From a virus, in the IMG/VR virus record IMGVR_UViG_3300046010_006073, positions 1-23,697 of that record: DNA of 23,697 nt; one strand, written 5' to 3'. The notes under the pieces are model-generated. The model ran no database searches. It saw nothing but the letters and a program-made list of their open reading frames with translations, and was not told where the DNA came from. Both the position numbers and the translations under genes were made by a program. Shown piece by piece: positions 5,518-13,265 of this stretch (position 1 is the stretch's first letter; each line of letters begins with the position of its first letter).

Positions 5518-6099
5518 TTAAAGAAAAAAACGCGCGAGGCTGCTAGTTTTTACGCTCAGCCAGATCAAAGGCTTATAAAAAAATCTGTACCCAACTGCTC
5601 TTTTAATTTGATAAAATTTAAAATACTTGTTGTACCAAGCGTTTTGAATTCTCTCTGCTTCTTTTTTCCAAATTAAATCTCTCTGCTTGCGCTCGCTATT
5701 GTCTTTTTTATCAAATTCTACAAGTTCGATATTTTCTAGCTGCCCCTTGTTGTAAGTTGCACAGAACTCAATCATGCAATCGTACTTTCCAGCAACATCC
5801 ATAATATAATTACAAAAATTAACCTTACCGTGAAAATGAGTGTCCTCTTGGTAAGGGTCATTTCTTTCCATATGACCAAGCCGCGCCAAAATGCTTTTGG
5901 CATTTTTATCGCCCTCAATCCACTTCGTCTCCTTGTGCTTTTCCACAAAGAGTCTGCCGTTTTGCATAAAGTAAAGATCAAGAGCGCATTCAAGATCTTT
6001 GCTTTGAAACTCTTGAAGTTTTTCCTGTAAACCAAGATCGATCATCTCTTGGGTGATGGGGAGCTTTTCAGCTACCACGATAGTGTCGAACATTCCCAT
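5518..6099 (-). CDS. MGMFDT-type conserved unknown protein
   Basis: A 193-residue protein opening MGMFDTIVVAEKLPITQ. The MGMFDxI...LP start is characteristic of a family of unknown function found in phages and bacteria. The middle includes a HFHGKVNFCNYI segment and FCATYNKGQLENIEL. The C-terminal ~60 residues are basic and aromatic (KKEAERIQNAWYNKYFKF...) and end with a weakly hydrophobic stretch. No enzymatic motif is recognised. It is separated by one base from the AbrB-like gene upstream, without SD. Confidence 0.7.
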   Translation of the reverse strand: MGMFDTIVVAEKLPITQEMIDLGLQEKLQEFQSKDLECALDLYFMQNGRLFVEKHKETKWIEGDKNAKSILARLGHMERNDPYQEDTHFHGKVNFCNYIMDVAGKYDCMIEFCATYNKGQLENIELVEFDKKDNSERKQRDLIWKKEAERIQNAWYNKYFKFYQIKRAVGYRFFYKPLIWLSVKTSSLARFFL

Positions 6100-6100
6100 A

Positions 6101-6340
6101 TTATTTTTTCTTTTTAAGTTTAAATTTTCCGTTTTCTAATTCTGCCCACTCAATATCGTCACCCTCTTTCCAGCCTAAGCTTTTCAGCATGTTTTCAGGA
6201 ATCTCAATGTATTGGTCGCCGTTGTCAAGCGTTTTTAGGGGAACGATGACATTTTTCTGATTAAAAATATTATCCCAGTTTTCGCTGTACTGGTCATACT
6301 TTACTGAAAATGGACGCGGTTTAGATCCTTTGCCGTTCAT
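6101..6340 (-). CDS. Small protein with GKGSKPRPF motif and AbrB/SpoVT-like C-terminus
   Basis: A 79-residue protein. The N-terminus MNGKGSKPRPFSV followed by NWDNIF is a pattern seen in many small phage proteins. Residues ~42-79 (YIEIPENMLKSLGWKEGDDIEW...) resemble the swapped-hairpin AbrB/MazE-type DNA-binding fold (IP..L...GW..GD.i......G...L). It is the first gene of the - strand operon, facing the divergent + strand gene at 6426, so it is well placed to autoregulate this junction. DNA binding is inferred from fold resemblance only. Confidence 0.65.
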   Translation of the reverse strand: MNGKGSKPRPFSVKYDQYSENWDNIFNQKNVIVPLKTLDNGDQYIEIPENMLKSLGWKEGDDIEWAELENGKFKLKKKK

Positions 6341-6425
6341 ACTAATGGTATAGTAACTCGCAGAGCACTTTTTCTATAAATTTTAGAAGTTGGAATAAAG
6401 CGCGAACAAGTGTAAAATACTAGTA
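6341..6425. promoter_or_regulatory. Divergent promoter region
   Basis: On the + strand TTGGAA (6390-6395), 17 bp, TAAAAT (6413-6418), then 7 nt to the ATG at 6426; no SD lies between. On the - strand TACTAT (6350-6355) lies 9 nt before the ATG at 6340, with TTATAG 18 bp further upstream, which is weaker. Both strands therefore again place the -10-like box almost at the start codon. The adjacent AbrB-like protein is a candidate regulator. Confidence 0.5.
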
Positions 6426-7238
6426 ATGTCATACATCAGTTACAACAATATTCTTGGATATGTCTCTTCAGGAGACGAACAATCCCTGAATACAGCGACA
6501 TACAATAGACTTTATGCATTAAATATTAACGCCAGCAATTCTGCCAATCTACAGAGAATCAAAAGAGTTGGTGGGGAAGAAGACTACTACAATCAGACTG
6601 GGCCAAAATCCGCCACCGTTTCCGCTACAATCGTTCCTATTACGGGCGCGGGACTGAATCAGATCACTGGTTTCTTAGCTTTGACTGGCGATTTTACAAG
6701 CGGCTCCTACATTCAGATCCCCAGTTATCGTTTTGACAAGTGTTTTCTGAAAAGTTTCGGAGCCGTTTTTGAGCCTTGGAGAGTTTGTCAAGTTTCTTTA
6801 CAGTTTGACTCTTACGGAATGGCAACGGGCGCAGGCATTACCTCCCAAACTCCGTCAGAATCATCTTCAAATTTAATTTCACCTTTGCGCGGCACTTCAA
6901 TTGCGATTACAAATGCTGGATATTTTTCTGGACCAATCACAGAATACGAAAATATTTCTTTTGAGGTTTCTGTTGATCGAGTGGCAAATTACGAGATCGG
7001 TCAAGAATATCCTACAAAGGTTAGCGTCGCGCGAATCACTAAAACATTGCAGATTAATGGCGTATCAAACTTGAATTGGATCTCTGATTATCAGCCAAAT
7101 CAGACGATGAACTGTCAGATCACGATGGCTGATAGTAATGTGATTGGTATTACTGGAGTGCTCACTAACCAATCTTTTTCAGTAGATGCTAACGGAGTTG
7201 CAAAAACTAACCTCACAGTTGTTGAGGAGATGGTTTAA
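6426..7238 (+). CDS. Beta-rich virion protein, possibly tail tube
   Basis: A 270-residue protein, Ser/Thr/Asn/Gly-rich with alternating hydrophobics, typical of beta-rich virion proteins. An early NINASNSANLQRIKRVGG stretch, a central VSLQFDSYG and a later KVSVARITKTLQINGVSNL stretch resemble tail tube or major tail proteins, which carry such beta strands in tandem. No signal peptide or enzyme motif is seen. It opens the + strand gene series directly behind a promoter with no SD. Alternatives are a minor tail or neck protein; similarity is weak by eye. Confidence 0.5.
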   Translation: MSYISYNNILGYVSSGDEQSLNTATYNRLYALNINASNSANLQRIKRVGGEEDYYNQTGPKSATVSATIVPITGAGLNQITGFLALTGDFTSGSYIQIPSYRFDKCFLKSFGAVFEPWRVCQVSLQFDSYGMATGAGITSQTPSESSSNLISPLRGTSIAITNAGYFSGPITEYENISFEVSVDRVANYEIGQEYPTKVSVARITKTLQINGVSNLNWISDYQPNQTMNCQITMADSNVIGITGVLTNQSFSVDANGVAKTNLTVVEEMV

Positions 7239-7241
7239 TTT

Positions 7242-8003
7242 ATGGCCAAAAAAGCCTCAAAAAACAAAAAGAATAAACCCGCAGAGATCGTAATTCCTCA
7301 ATTAAACCATGAATTAAAATTCAAGGAGCGGAAGTTTAAATTTAGCGAAAAACAGCAAGAGTTGCTGAAAATGTTAATGGATGAAAAAACGAAGTTAGTA
7401 TTTATTGCTGGTCCAGCAGGAACATCAAAAACTTTTATGGCGGTTTATGCCGCCTTAAACCTAATCAAAGATTCAGAAAAAGAGATAGTATATGTCAGGA
7501 CTATTATTGAAAGCGGCGAAAGATCGCTAGGCTCCCTGCCGGGAACGATCAACGAGAAGTTCCAGCCATTCCTCCAGCCATTAGAAGACAAAATTCATGA
7601 GATTATAGAGCCTACTGATGCCAATAGGCTGAAAGAAGATGGCCTAATCTCAGCAATTCCAGTTAACTTCCTCAGAGGCAGTACTCTTTCTGATAAAATC
7701 GTTATTGCTGATGAAGTGCAAAACTTTACCCATAAAGAGATTACAACACTTATCACTAGAATTGGTGAAGGCTCAAAGATCTTCCTTTGCGGCGACTTTA
7801 TGCAGTCCGATATGCGCGGCCAGAATGGCTTTGAAGACTTTTTCGAACTGTTTTCTGATGAGGAATCGGGTCAAAATGGCATACTAACATTTAAATTTAC
7901 GGAAGATGATATAAAAAGAAGCCAAATCCTGAAATTCATTGTAAAGAAGATAGATAAAGCTATCAATGAGCAGAGGGGAAATAAAAATAGCAATCCTAAG
8001 TAA
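7242..8003 (+). CDS. phoH: PhoH-like ATPase
   Basis: A 253-residue P-loop ATPase of the PhoH family, related to the helicase domain of SF1 proteins. Walker A is GPAGTSKT (57-64). YVRTIIESGERSLGSLPG (84-101) is the PhoH-typical motif after it. Walker B is IVIADEVQN (153-161), followed by a sensor-like IFLCGDFMQSD (180-190). Length matches short phage PhoH proteins, with a Lys-rich N-terminus. A GAGGAGA-like SD (7224-7230, inside the end of the preceding gene) is about 11 nt upstream. PhoH genes are common in large phages; their exact role (RNA metabolism or phosphate stress) is not settled. Confidence 0.92.
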   Translation: MAKKASKNKKNKPAEIVIPQLNHELKFKERKFKFSEKQQELLKMLMDEKTKLVFIAGPAGTSKTFMAVYAALNLIKDSEKEIVYVRTIIESGERSLGSLPGTINEKFQPFLQPLEDKIHEIIEPTDANRLKEDGLISAIPVNFLRGSTLSDKIVIADEVQNFTHKEITTLITRIGEGSKIFLCGDFMQSDMRGQNGFEDFFELFSDEESGQNGILTFKFTEDDIKRSQILKFIVKKIDKAINEQRGNKNSNPK

Positions 8004-8313
8004 TTGGGCCAATATCGTCAAAATATTTGGAGGTATTGGTGTCGCCTGTGCTCTTTTCTATCTTAATGCAACTTATGTTACGAAGAGCGATTTTACTCCT
8101 GTTGCTCAAGAAATAAAAGTTCAAGCGCAGCAAATTTCCTATGTAAACGCCGAGGTAAAAAATATATCTCGGCGTTTGTCTAAGATAGTAGATGATGAAG
8201 GAGATCCAGTAAATACTGATAAGATGGTTGAAATTCAGAAAGATATTGCTAAAATATTAATGAGAATGGAAAACCTTAATGAAAAGGTGGACCGTTTGGA
8301 TAAAAACAAATAA
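7966..8313 (+). CDS. Single-TM coiled-coil protein (115 aa)
   Basis: A 115-residue protein with one hydrophobic helix at ~18-35 (IVKIFGGIGVACALFYL), then a long charged helical region with heptad-like spacing (VQAQQISYVNAEVKNISRRLSKI ... MRMENLNEKVDRLDKNK) likely to form a coiled coil. It resembles small XhlA-type or spanin-like phage membrane proteins, but no firm family is assigned. The start at 7966 overlaps the end of phoH by 38 nt; no SD is clear. A partner in lysis or envelope anchoring is possible. Confidence 0.62.
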   Translation: MSRGEIKIAILSNWANIVKIFGGIGVACALFYLNATYVTKSDFTPVAQEIKVQAQQISYVNAEVKNISRRLSKIVDDEGDPVNTDKMVEIQKDIAKILMRMENLNEKVDRLDKNK

Positions 8314-8315
8314 AT

Positions 8316-8699
8316 ATGTCCACTGTTTTCTGCTCTAGTTGCGGAGCAAAGCATCAACATGCTGGTTTTCCGCCTAACTTCTGTTCGAAATGCGGCTCGC
8401 CAATGACGGCTAAAGCCGTTCAGCAGAGTTCGGCTAGAGCGCAAGCCCCAAAGGTCTCAGCGCCTGCTGATGACGAAGAGCTTTCAGAGGATCAGAGTGA
8501 CATTAATGAGCTTCCTCATTTGGACAAGTTAGACGTAGAAATCTCTATCGAAGGAGGCTTTAGAGCCTTCAGTTTAGAAGAGCTTTCTAGCTCGCCAACG
8601 ACAGCAAGAACTCAAAAGTTCAAGCCAGTTCGTCGTGATGGCATATCCGACTTGTCCCCTCAAAAATACGGAAGCTCAAAGAATGAGGCGAAAGATTAA
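8316..8699 (+). CDS. Zinc-ribbon protein (127 aa)
   Basis: The N-terminus holds a zinc ribbon: CSSCGAKHQHAGFPPNFCSKCG, i.e. two CxxC knuckles (C6/C9 and C23/C26). The rest is acidic and low-complexity (ADDEELSEDQSDINELPHL) with a basic tail. It is separated from the upstream gene by two bases and overlaps the sigma-like gene downstream. Zinc ribbons next to a sigma-like factor could act in transcription, as a co-regulator, but the sequence shows only metal binding. No SD is evident. Confidence 0.65.
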   Translation: MSTVFCSSCGAKHQHAGFPPNFCSKCGSPMTAKAVQQSSARAQAPKVSAPADDEELSEDQSDINELPHLDKLDVEISIEGGFRAFSLEELSSSPTTARTQKFKPVRRDGISDLSPQKYGSSKNEAKD

Positions 8700-9390
8700 G
8701 TACGAAGAAAAGCAGGACGTAGTAGATCGGATCATCGAGAAACAGAGATATATGTGGCAGCTAAGGGCTGTCGCTTGGATGGATTTCGAAGATGTGGCGC
8801 AAATAATCAGATTCCACATTTCCAAGAAGTGGCATATGTGGAAGCAAGATCGCCCACTTGAGCCTTGGCTAGCTAGAATAGCGTCAAATCAAATAAAGAA
8901 TCTTCTTAGGAATAATTATTCTAATTATGTTCGCCCTTGTTTAAGCTGTAAGTATAATCAGGGTAACGAGCCGCCAGCTTGCTCGATCACCCCAAGCGGT
9001 TTACAGTGTTCTGAATGCCCGCTTTATAGAAAGTGGGAAAAGACAAAGAAGAGCGCTTACGATGTTAAGCTTTCTGTTTCTATAGAAGGCCACATAGATA
9101 ACGTGTATGCGATGAAAGATTCTAGTTTGGACATATTGTCCAGCGCGAATCGGCTTCACGAAGAGATGAGGCTTTATCTGGCGCCAAAGCAATACAGAGT
9201 TTACGCAAGACTGTTTATAGATGGAGCAGATGAAGAAAAGGTGGCGGCAGAAATGGGATACAAAACAAACGAAAAGGGCAAGAAGGCTGGGTACAAACAA
9301 ATCAAGAATTTAAAAAAGCTTTTTAAGCAGATCGCTTTAAAGATTCTACAAAACGAGGACATCATTACTGGCTATGAATCTAGAAATTAA
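8683..9390 (+). CDS. Sigma-70-like phage transcription factor with Cys cluster (late sigma candidate)
   Basis: With ATG at 8683 the protein is 235 aa. Residues ~33-80 (FEDVAQIIRFHI ... PLEPWLARIASNQIKNLLRNNY) match sigma region 2, in which an Asp/Gln helix is followed by the W..RIA.N...LLR segment. Residues ~156-222 contain a region-4-like helix-turn-helix (LAPKQYRVYARLFIDGADEEKVAAEMGY...). Between them is a Cys cluster C86, C89, C100, C109, C112 that could bind zinc. The architecture recalls the T4 gp55 type of late sigma. The frame is open to an ATG at 8635, but those 16 extra residues are the shadow of the zinc-ribbon gene and an SD-like GGAAG precedes 8683. It overlaps the zinc-ribbon gene by 17 nt. 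Confidence 0.75.
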   Translation: MRRKIKYEEKQDVVDRIIEKQRYMWQLRAVAWMDFEDVAQIIRFHISKKWHMWKQDRPLEPWLARIASNQIKNLLRNNYSNYVRPCLSCKYNQGNEPPACSITPSGLQCSECPLYRKWEKTKKSAYDVKLSVSIEGHIDNVYAMKDSSLDILSSANRLHEEMRLYLAPKQYRVYARLFIDGADEEKVAAEMGYKTNEKGKKAGYKQIKNLKKLFKQIALKILQNEDIITGYESRN

Positions 9391-10435
9391 ATTTACCCCA
9401 GAAGATGGAGAGAAGATCAAGAAGCTTGCCGCTGAATTTCCTGATTTAAATCTAATCACAAGAAAGTTCTTTAATGACGAAGAGTTGGATGGCAGAAGCA
9501 AGCAAGGCATTGCAATCAGGGCTTTTTTAGCTTCAAATAAAATTAATTATAAGACTTCTAAATATCAGAAAGTTGGTAGCTTACCACTCACTGATGAGCA
9601 AAAAGATTTTATTGAAGCTCAGTCTAAAGTGGGTACGGCTAGCCTTCAGATCGCAGAGCTTGTTTATCCTGACAAATCGGTTGTACAGTTAAGTGTTGAA
9701 CACCGTACTGTAATGGAGTATTTGCGCTCAATTGGAAATGGCATTATGCCAGAGAATGAGACCGCGCTTGGCGTCAAATATCAAGTACCGCGCTCAGTTG
9801 AGCGGGTAATAAATAAAATTAATGCAGCTACGGGCGAGAACTTAAACAAAGAAAAGATTAGTCGCCATCATAAATACTGCATAGACAAACTAGCTATCAA
9901 TTTATCGAATTCCCGCTTCCAAAAGATCATCAATTGCTACACATCCCAAGAAGACAGAACAATATTTGAAGAGGAGTTCATACGTATGACTTGGGACAAG
10001 CCTGATCTCACTGCGGACGAGGTTAATTTGTACATGAATGTATGCAAAGAAATAATTAACCTCGAAACTACTTCGCGACACTTAGACAAGCTTAATAAGA
10101 TGTTTGAAGAAACCCAAGAGCAGAACGAGATGAGTATTCGTTTGGCCGAAATTATCAAAGCCAAAAGTAGCGAGTATCACCAATGCGAAGGGCGCGTCGA
10201 AAGTCTTATTAAAAAGCTGCAAGGCGATAGGGCGGGTAGAATTAACGCAAAACAAAAAGAAAATGCTTCTGTTTTATCTATCGTCCAGATGTTTCAAGAC
10301 GAAGAAGAGCGCGCCAATATGGTCAAAATTGCAGAAATGCAAAGATCTCTTGTTAAGGATGAAGCGCAAAGACTAGAGAGTATGGTAGAATGGAAAGCTC
10401 GTATTCTTGGTATATCATTAGATGATGCAGTGTAA
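9374..10435 (+). CDS. Coiled-coil protein in small-terminase position
   Basis: A 353-residue helical protein. The N-terminal ~130 residues contain two short helical, possibly helix-turn-helix segments (DGRSKQGIAIRAFLAS and TDEQKDFIEAQSKVGTASLQIAELVYP). The C-terminal ~200 residues are long charged helices. No catalytic motif is seen. Being two genes before TerL and having DNA-binding plus oligomerisation-like regions, it may be the small terminase, although it is longer than most. It overlaps the sigma-like gene by 17 nt and the nuclease gene by 14 nt. A transcription or replication accessory role is the alternative. Confidence 0.6.
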   Translation: MNLEIKFTPEDGEKIKKLAAEFPDLNLITRKFFNDEELDGRSKQGIAIRAFLASNKINYKTSKYQKVGSLPLTDEQKDFIEAQSKVGTASLQIAELVYPDKSVVQLSVEHRTVMEYLRSIGNGIMPENETALGVKYQVPRSVERVINKINAATGENLNKEKISRHHKYCIDKLAINLSNSRFQKIINCYTSQEDRTIFEEEFIRMTWDKPDLTADEVNLYMNVCKEIINLETTSRHLDKLNKMFEETQEQNEMSIRLAEIIKAKSSEYHQCEGRVESLIKKLQGDRAGRINAKQKENASVLSIVQMFQDEEERANMVKIAEMQRSLVKDEAQRLESMVEWKARILGISLDDAV

Positions 10436-11384
10436 AATATGCGATCTTACTTTTCCCTCAGAAAGAAGTTTGCATGCTCATTTAAAAAAGCATAAGACTT
10501 CTTTAGCAGAGTACTATACGACTTACTATCCCCGTAAAAATCTGCTAACAGGAACGCTATTGCCGTTTAGGGATAAGGAATTGTATTTTGAAAGAGATTT
10601 TGAAAATAGAGATCAGCTTTTGCGATGGTGTGAGATAGAGTCGCCAGAAAAAGTAAAAGCTCAAATTAAAAAGATGCTCGCGCACAGGATCGAGAGCAAA
10701 GAGTTGAAGTATGCTCCATCATATCTTGAGCTAGAGACAAGCGAGATGCCTACAATTGATTTGTATAAGAAGCATTTTGGCTCTTATTCTAAAGCTTGCG
10801 ACGAAATTGGCGCAGAGCCTATGTTCAGAAGAAGCCTGCCAAAAAAGTTTCACGAAGACTTTTCGGAGGTGGAAATTTTTATAGATACTAGAGAGCAGCA
10901 GCCTCTTAGTTTTAAGAACGAAAGAACTTTAAAACTAGATTTTGGAGATTATACCGCTAGCGGAGCGAATTATACAAAAACATTTGTAGACCGCAAATCA
11001 GAATCTGATTTTAAAAGCACTCTTGTTGGCGATAACTTAGAAAGGTTCAGGCGCGAGCTACAAAGATGCAAAGATATAGAGTGTTATTTATTTATAGTAG
11101 TAGAATCTACTTTAGATCGAATCAATAATAACAACGATTTCGCTCCTCACAAAGCAAACTTAAAGTTTATATACCATAACATGCGTTTATTACAGCATGA
11201 GTTTGCGGAATACTGCCAATTCATTTTTTCGGGTAATAGAAAAAACAGCGAATTTCTCATCCCGAAGCTGCTAACGATTGGAACTCCGCTTTGGGATGTG
11301 GACGTTCAATATTTTATAGACAAGGATTATCTATGGCTTGGATCGAAGGAAATCAAAAAAGAAAAAGCGCCTTCAGCAAAGTAA
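10422..11384 (+). CDS. C2H2 zinc finger fused to ERCC4/XPF-type nuclease
   Basis: A 320-residue protein. The N-terminus is a canonical C2H2 finger, C4-x2-C7-x12-H20-x3-H24, followed by SLAEYYTTYYP, a form seen in phage nucleases. Residues ~148-235 are an ERCC4 nuclease core: IDTREQQP (D155), FGDY (174-177, D176), VDRKSESD (189-196; D190, R191, K192, D196) and LERFRREL (207-213), matching the GDx(n)ERKx3D signature with E replaced by D. A linker with YLELETSEMPTIDLYKKHFGSYSKACDEIG (101-130) is a repeat often linked to homing-type endonucleases. It overlaps TerL by 52 nt, implying coupling with DNA packaging. Structure-specific cleavage of branched DNA is the family's usual activity. Confidence 0.8.
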   Translation: MMQCKICDLTFPSERSLHAHLKKHKTSLAEYYTTYYPRKNLLTGTLLPFRDKELYFERDFENRDQLLRWCEIESPEKVKAQIKKMLAHRIESKELKYAPSYLELETSEMPTIDLYKKHFGSYSKACDEIGAEPMFRRSLPKKFHEDFSEVEIFIDTREQQPLSFKNERTLKLDFGDYTASGANYTKTFVDRKSESDFKSTLVGDNLERFRRELQRCKDIECYLFIVVESTLDRINNNNDFAPHKANLKFIYHNMRLLQHEFAEYCQFIFSGNRKNSEFLIPKLLTIGTPLWDVDVQYFIDKDYLWLGSKEIKKEKAPSAK

Positions 11385-13201
11385 ACGAAGAAATCCTTAA
11401 ACAAAAGGGTTATATCGAAGAGCGGGATGCAAAAATTCTGCTCTATAAGTTCCTGCGCAACAATATATCGTTTTCTTCGGAGATGATCTGTGGCGTAAAT
11501 CTCTTCCCATTCCAGCACCTTGCTATTAAGACAATGTTTGAAACAGACTATTCAATGATGGTCTGGAGCCGTGGTCTTTCTAAGAGCTTCACTTGTGCAG
11601 TTTTTGCGTCCTTAGATGCGATTCTAAATCAAGGAGTACATATCGGAATTGTAAGCAAAACTTTTCGTCAAGCAAAAATGATTTTTCGTAAAATCGAAGA
11701 GATTTCGGAAAAGCCACAGGCTGCATTTTTAAAACAATGCATTACTAAGTGTACCAAAAGCTCTGACGAATGGACAATGGAAATTGGTAGAAGTAAAATC
11801 ACTTGTTTGCCACTTGGTGATGGCGAAAAGCTTCGCGGTTTCCGCTTTCACAGAATGATGATTGATGAATTTTTGCTGATGCCAGAAAGAATCTTTAATG
11901 AAGTTATCATTCCATTCCTTTCTGTTGTACAAAATCCAACCGAAAGAAAGCAAGTGTACGATTTGGAAACTGAATTAATTAAGCGCGGCGATATGAAAGA
12001 GGAAGATAGATTTCTTTGGCCGAATAATAAAATTATTGTTCTATCTTCAGCTTCTTACCAGTTTGAATATATGTACAAGCTTTATAAGCAGTACGAATCC
12101 TTGATCAGTTATCCAGAAAAAGATGGTAAGGGTGGGGCCACAAGAGCTATCCTACACTTTTCTTACGATGTCGCGCCCAAAGGCTTGTATGATGAAAGTC
12201 TTTTGACGCAAGCAAAATCTACAATGTCCGAGTCTCAGTTCATGCGCGAGTTCGGGTCAAGATTCATGGATGACTCTTCTGGTTATTTTAAACTTAGCAA
12301 GATGCACGAATGCACTATAAAGGCTGGAGAGGGGCAGAGTATCGAGCTTGCGGGGGAAAGAAGCGCAGAATACATTCTTAGCTTTGACCCTTCTTGGGCA
12401 GAGAACGAGTCCTCGGACGATTTCGCCATAAATATTATCAAGCTAGATAAGGCTAACAAAAGAGGGATTCTTGTTCACAATTATGCAGTTTCTGGAACCA
12501 ACTTAAAAAAGCATATCGAATATCTTCATTACTTAATGACTAGCTTCAATATTGTTGCGATGTGTGGCGACTATAATGGCGGCGTTCAATTTATTAATGC
12601 GGCAAATGAAAGCGAGTTATTTAAGAATGCAAAGATCGAAGTAAAGATGTTTGAGGCTGATTTTGATTCGCCGGAAAATTATCAAACTGAACTTCGTAAA
12701 GCTAGATCAGTTTATAATTTAGAGCAGAAGCGCATTTGTTATTTGAGAATCCCAACTAGCCCTTGGATAAGGTACGGTAACGAACTTCTCCAGTCAAACT
12801 TTGACCACCGTAAAATCTTGTTCGCAGCAGAAGCTGTTAATGACGACTTTACTACTCAAAAGGGTAAGACTATCCCTATTAAGAACTTAAAGTTCGTGAG
12901 GGATCAAGAAGACAGTCAAAGCATTGAAGCTAAGATGGTAGATTTTGTAGACCATCAAGCGGATATGATAGAGCTTGTCAAAGCTCAGTGTTCGTTAATT
13001 ATTCCGACAACTACTGCTAATGGTCACCAAAGTTTTGATTTGCCGCCAGAATTAAAGCGTCAGAGTGGCGCAGAAAAGACAAGAAAAGACTCTTACTCTT
13101 GTCTTGTTTTAGGAAACTGGATGACAAAAGTTTATTTCGATATGATGGATTGTCAGATGCAGACAGTTTCTTCTACTTTTACTCCGTTTTTTGCTCGCTA
13201 A
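11333..13201 (+). CDS. terL: Terminase large subunit (packaging ATPase and nuclease)
   Basis: A 622-residue TerL that pumps DNA into the prohead and cuts it. The ATPase domain has FPFQHLAIK (58-66), a Walker-A variant WSRGLSKS (78-85), Walker B MMIDEF (175-180) and coupling motif IIVLSSAS (234-241). The RNase-H-like nuclease has acidic clusters LSFDPSW (349-355, D352), CGDYNGG (411-417, D413) and DFVDHQADM near the C-terminus. I chose ATG 11333, not the frame-open ATG at 11291, because AAGGA lies 6 nt before it (11322-11326) and the earlier 14 residues are a shadow of the nuclease gene. It overlaps that gene by 52 nt. A 64-nt gap separates it from portal. Confidence 0.93.
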   Translation: MAWIEGNQKRKSAFSKVNEEILKQKGYIEERDAKILLYKFLRNNISFSSEMICGVNLFPFQHLAIKTMFETDYSMMVWSRGLSKSFTCAVFASLDAILNQGVHIGIVSKTFRQAKMIFRKIEEISEKPQAAFLKQCITKCTKSSDEWTMEIGRSKITCLPLGDGEKLRGFRFHRMMIDEFLLMPERIFNEVIIPFLSVVQNPTERKQVYDLETELIKRGDMKEEDRFLWPNNKIIVLSSASYQFEYMYKLYKQYESLISYPEKDGKGGATRAILHFSYDVAPKGLYDESLLTQAKSTMSESQFMREFGSRFMDDSSGYFKLSKMHECTIKAGEGQSIELAGERSAEYILSFDPSWAENESSDDFAINIIKLDKANKRGILVHNYAVSGTNLKKHIEYLHYLMTSFNIVAMCGDYNGGVQFINAANESELFKNAKIEVKMFEADFDSPENYQTELRKARSVYNLEQKRICYLRIPTSPWIRYGNELLQSNFDHRKILFAAEAVNDDFTTQKGKTIPIKNLKFVRDQEDSQSIEAKMVDFVDHQADMIELVKAQCSLIIPTTTANGHQSFDLPPELKRQSGAEKTRKDSYSCLVLGNWMTKVYFDMMDCQMQTVSSTFTPFFAR

Positions 13202-13265
13202 ATGAAAGTAAAAGAAAGTACTTTTAGACTTTTGCGTGTAACTTTTAATATAAAGGACTATTAAA

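Noticed and set aside
8635-8682. Upstream ATG for the sigma-like gene
   Set aside because: The 16 extra residues are a shadow of the zinc-ribbon gene; ATG 8683 has an SD-like GGAAG.
10430-10438. TGTAAAATA inside the start of the C2H2-ERCC4 gene
   Set aside because: It codes the conserved Cys-Lys-Ile-Cys of the zinc finger, so its match to the promoter-like box is probably coincidence; it also warns that AT-rich chance matches occur.
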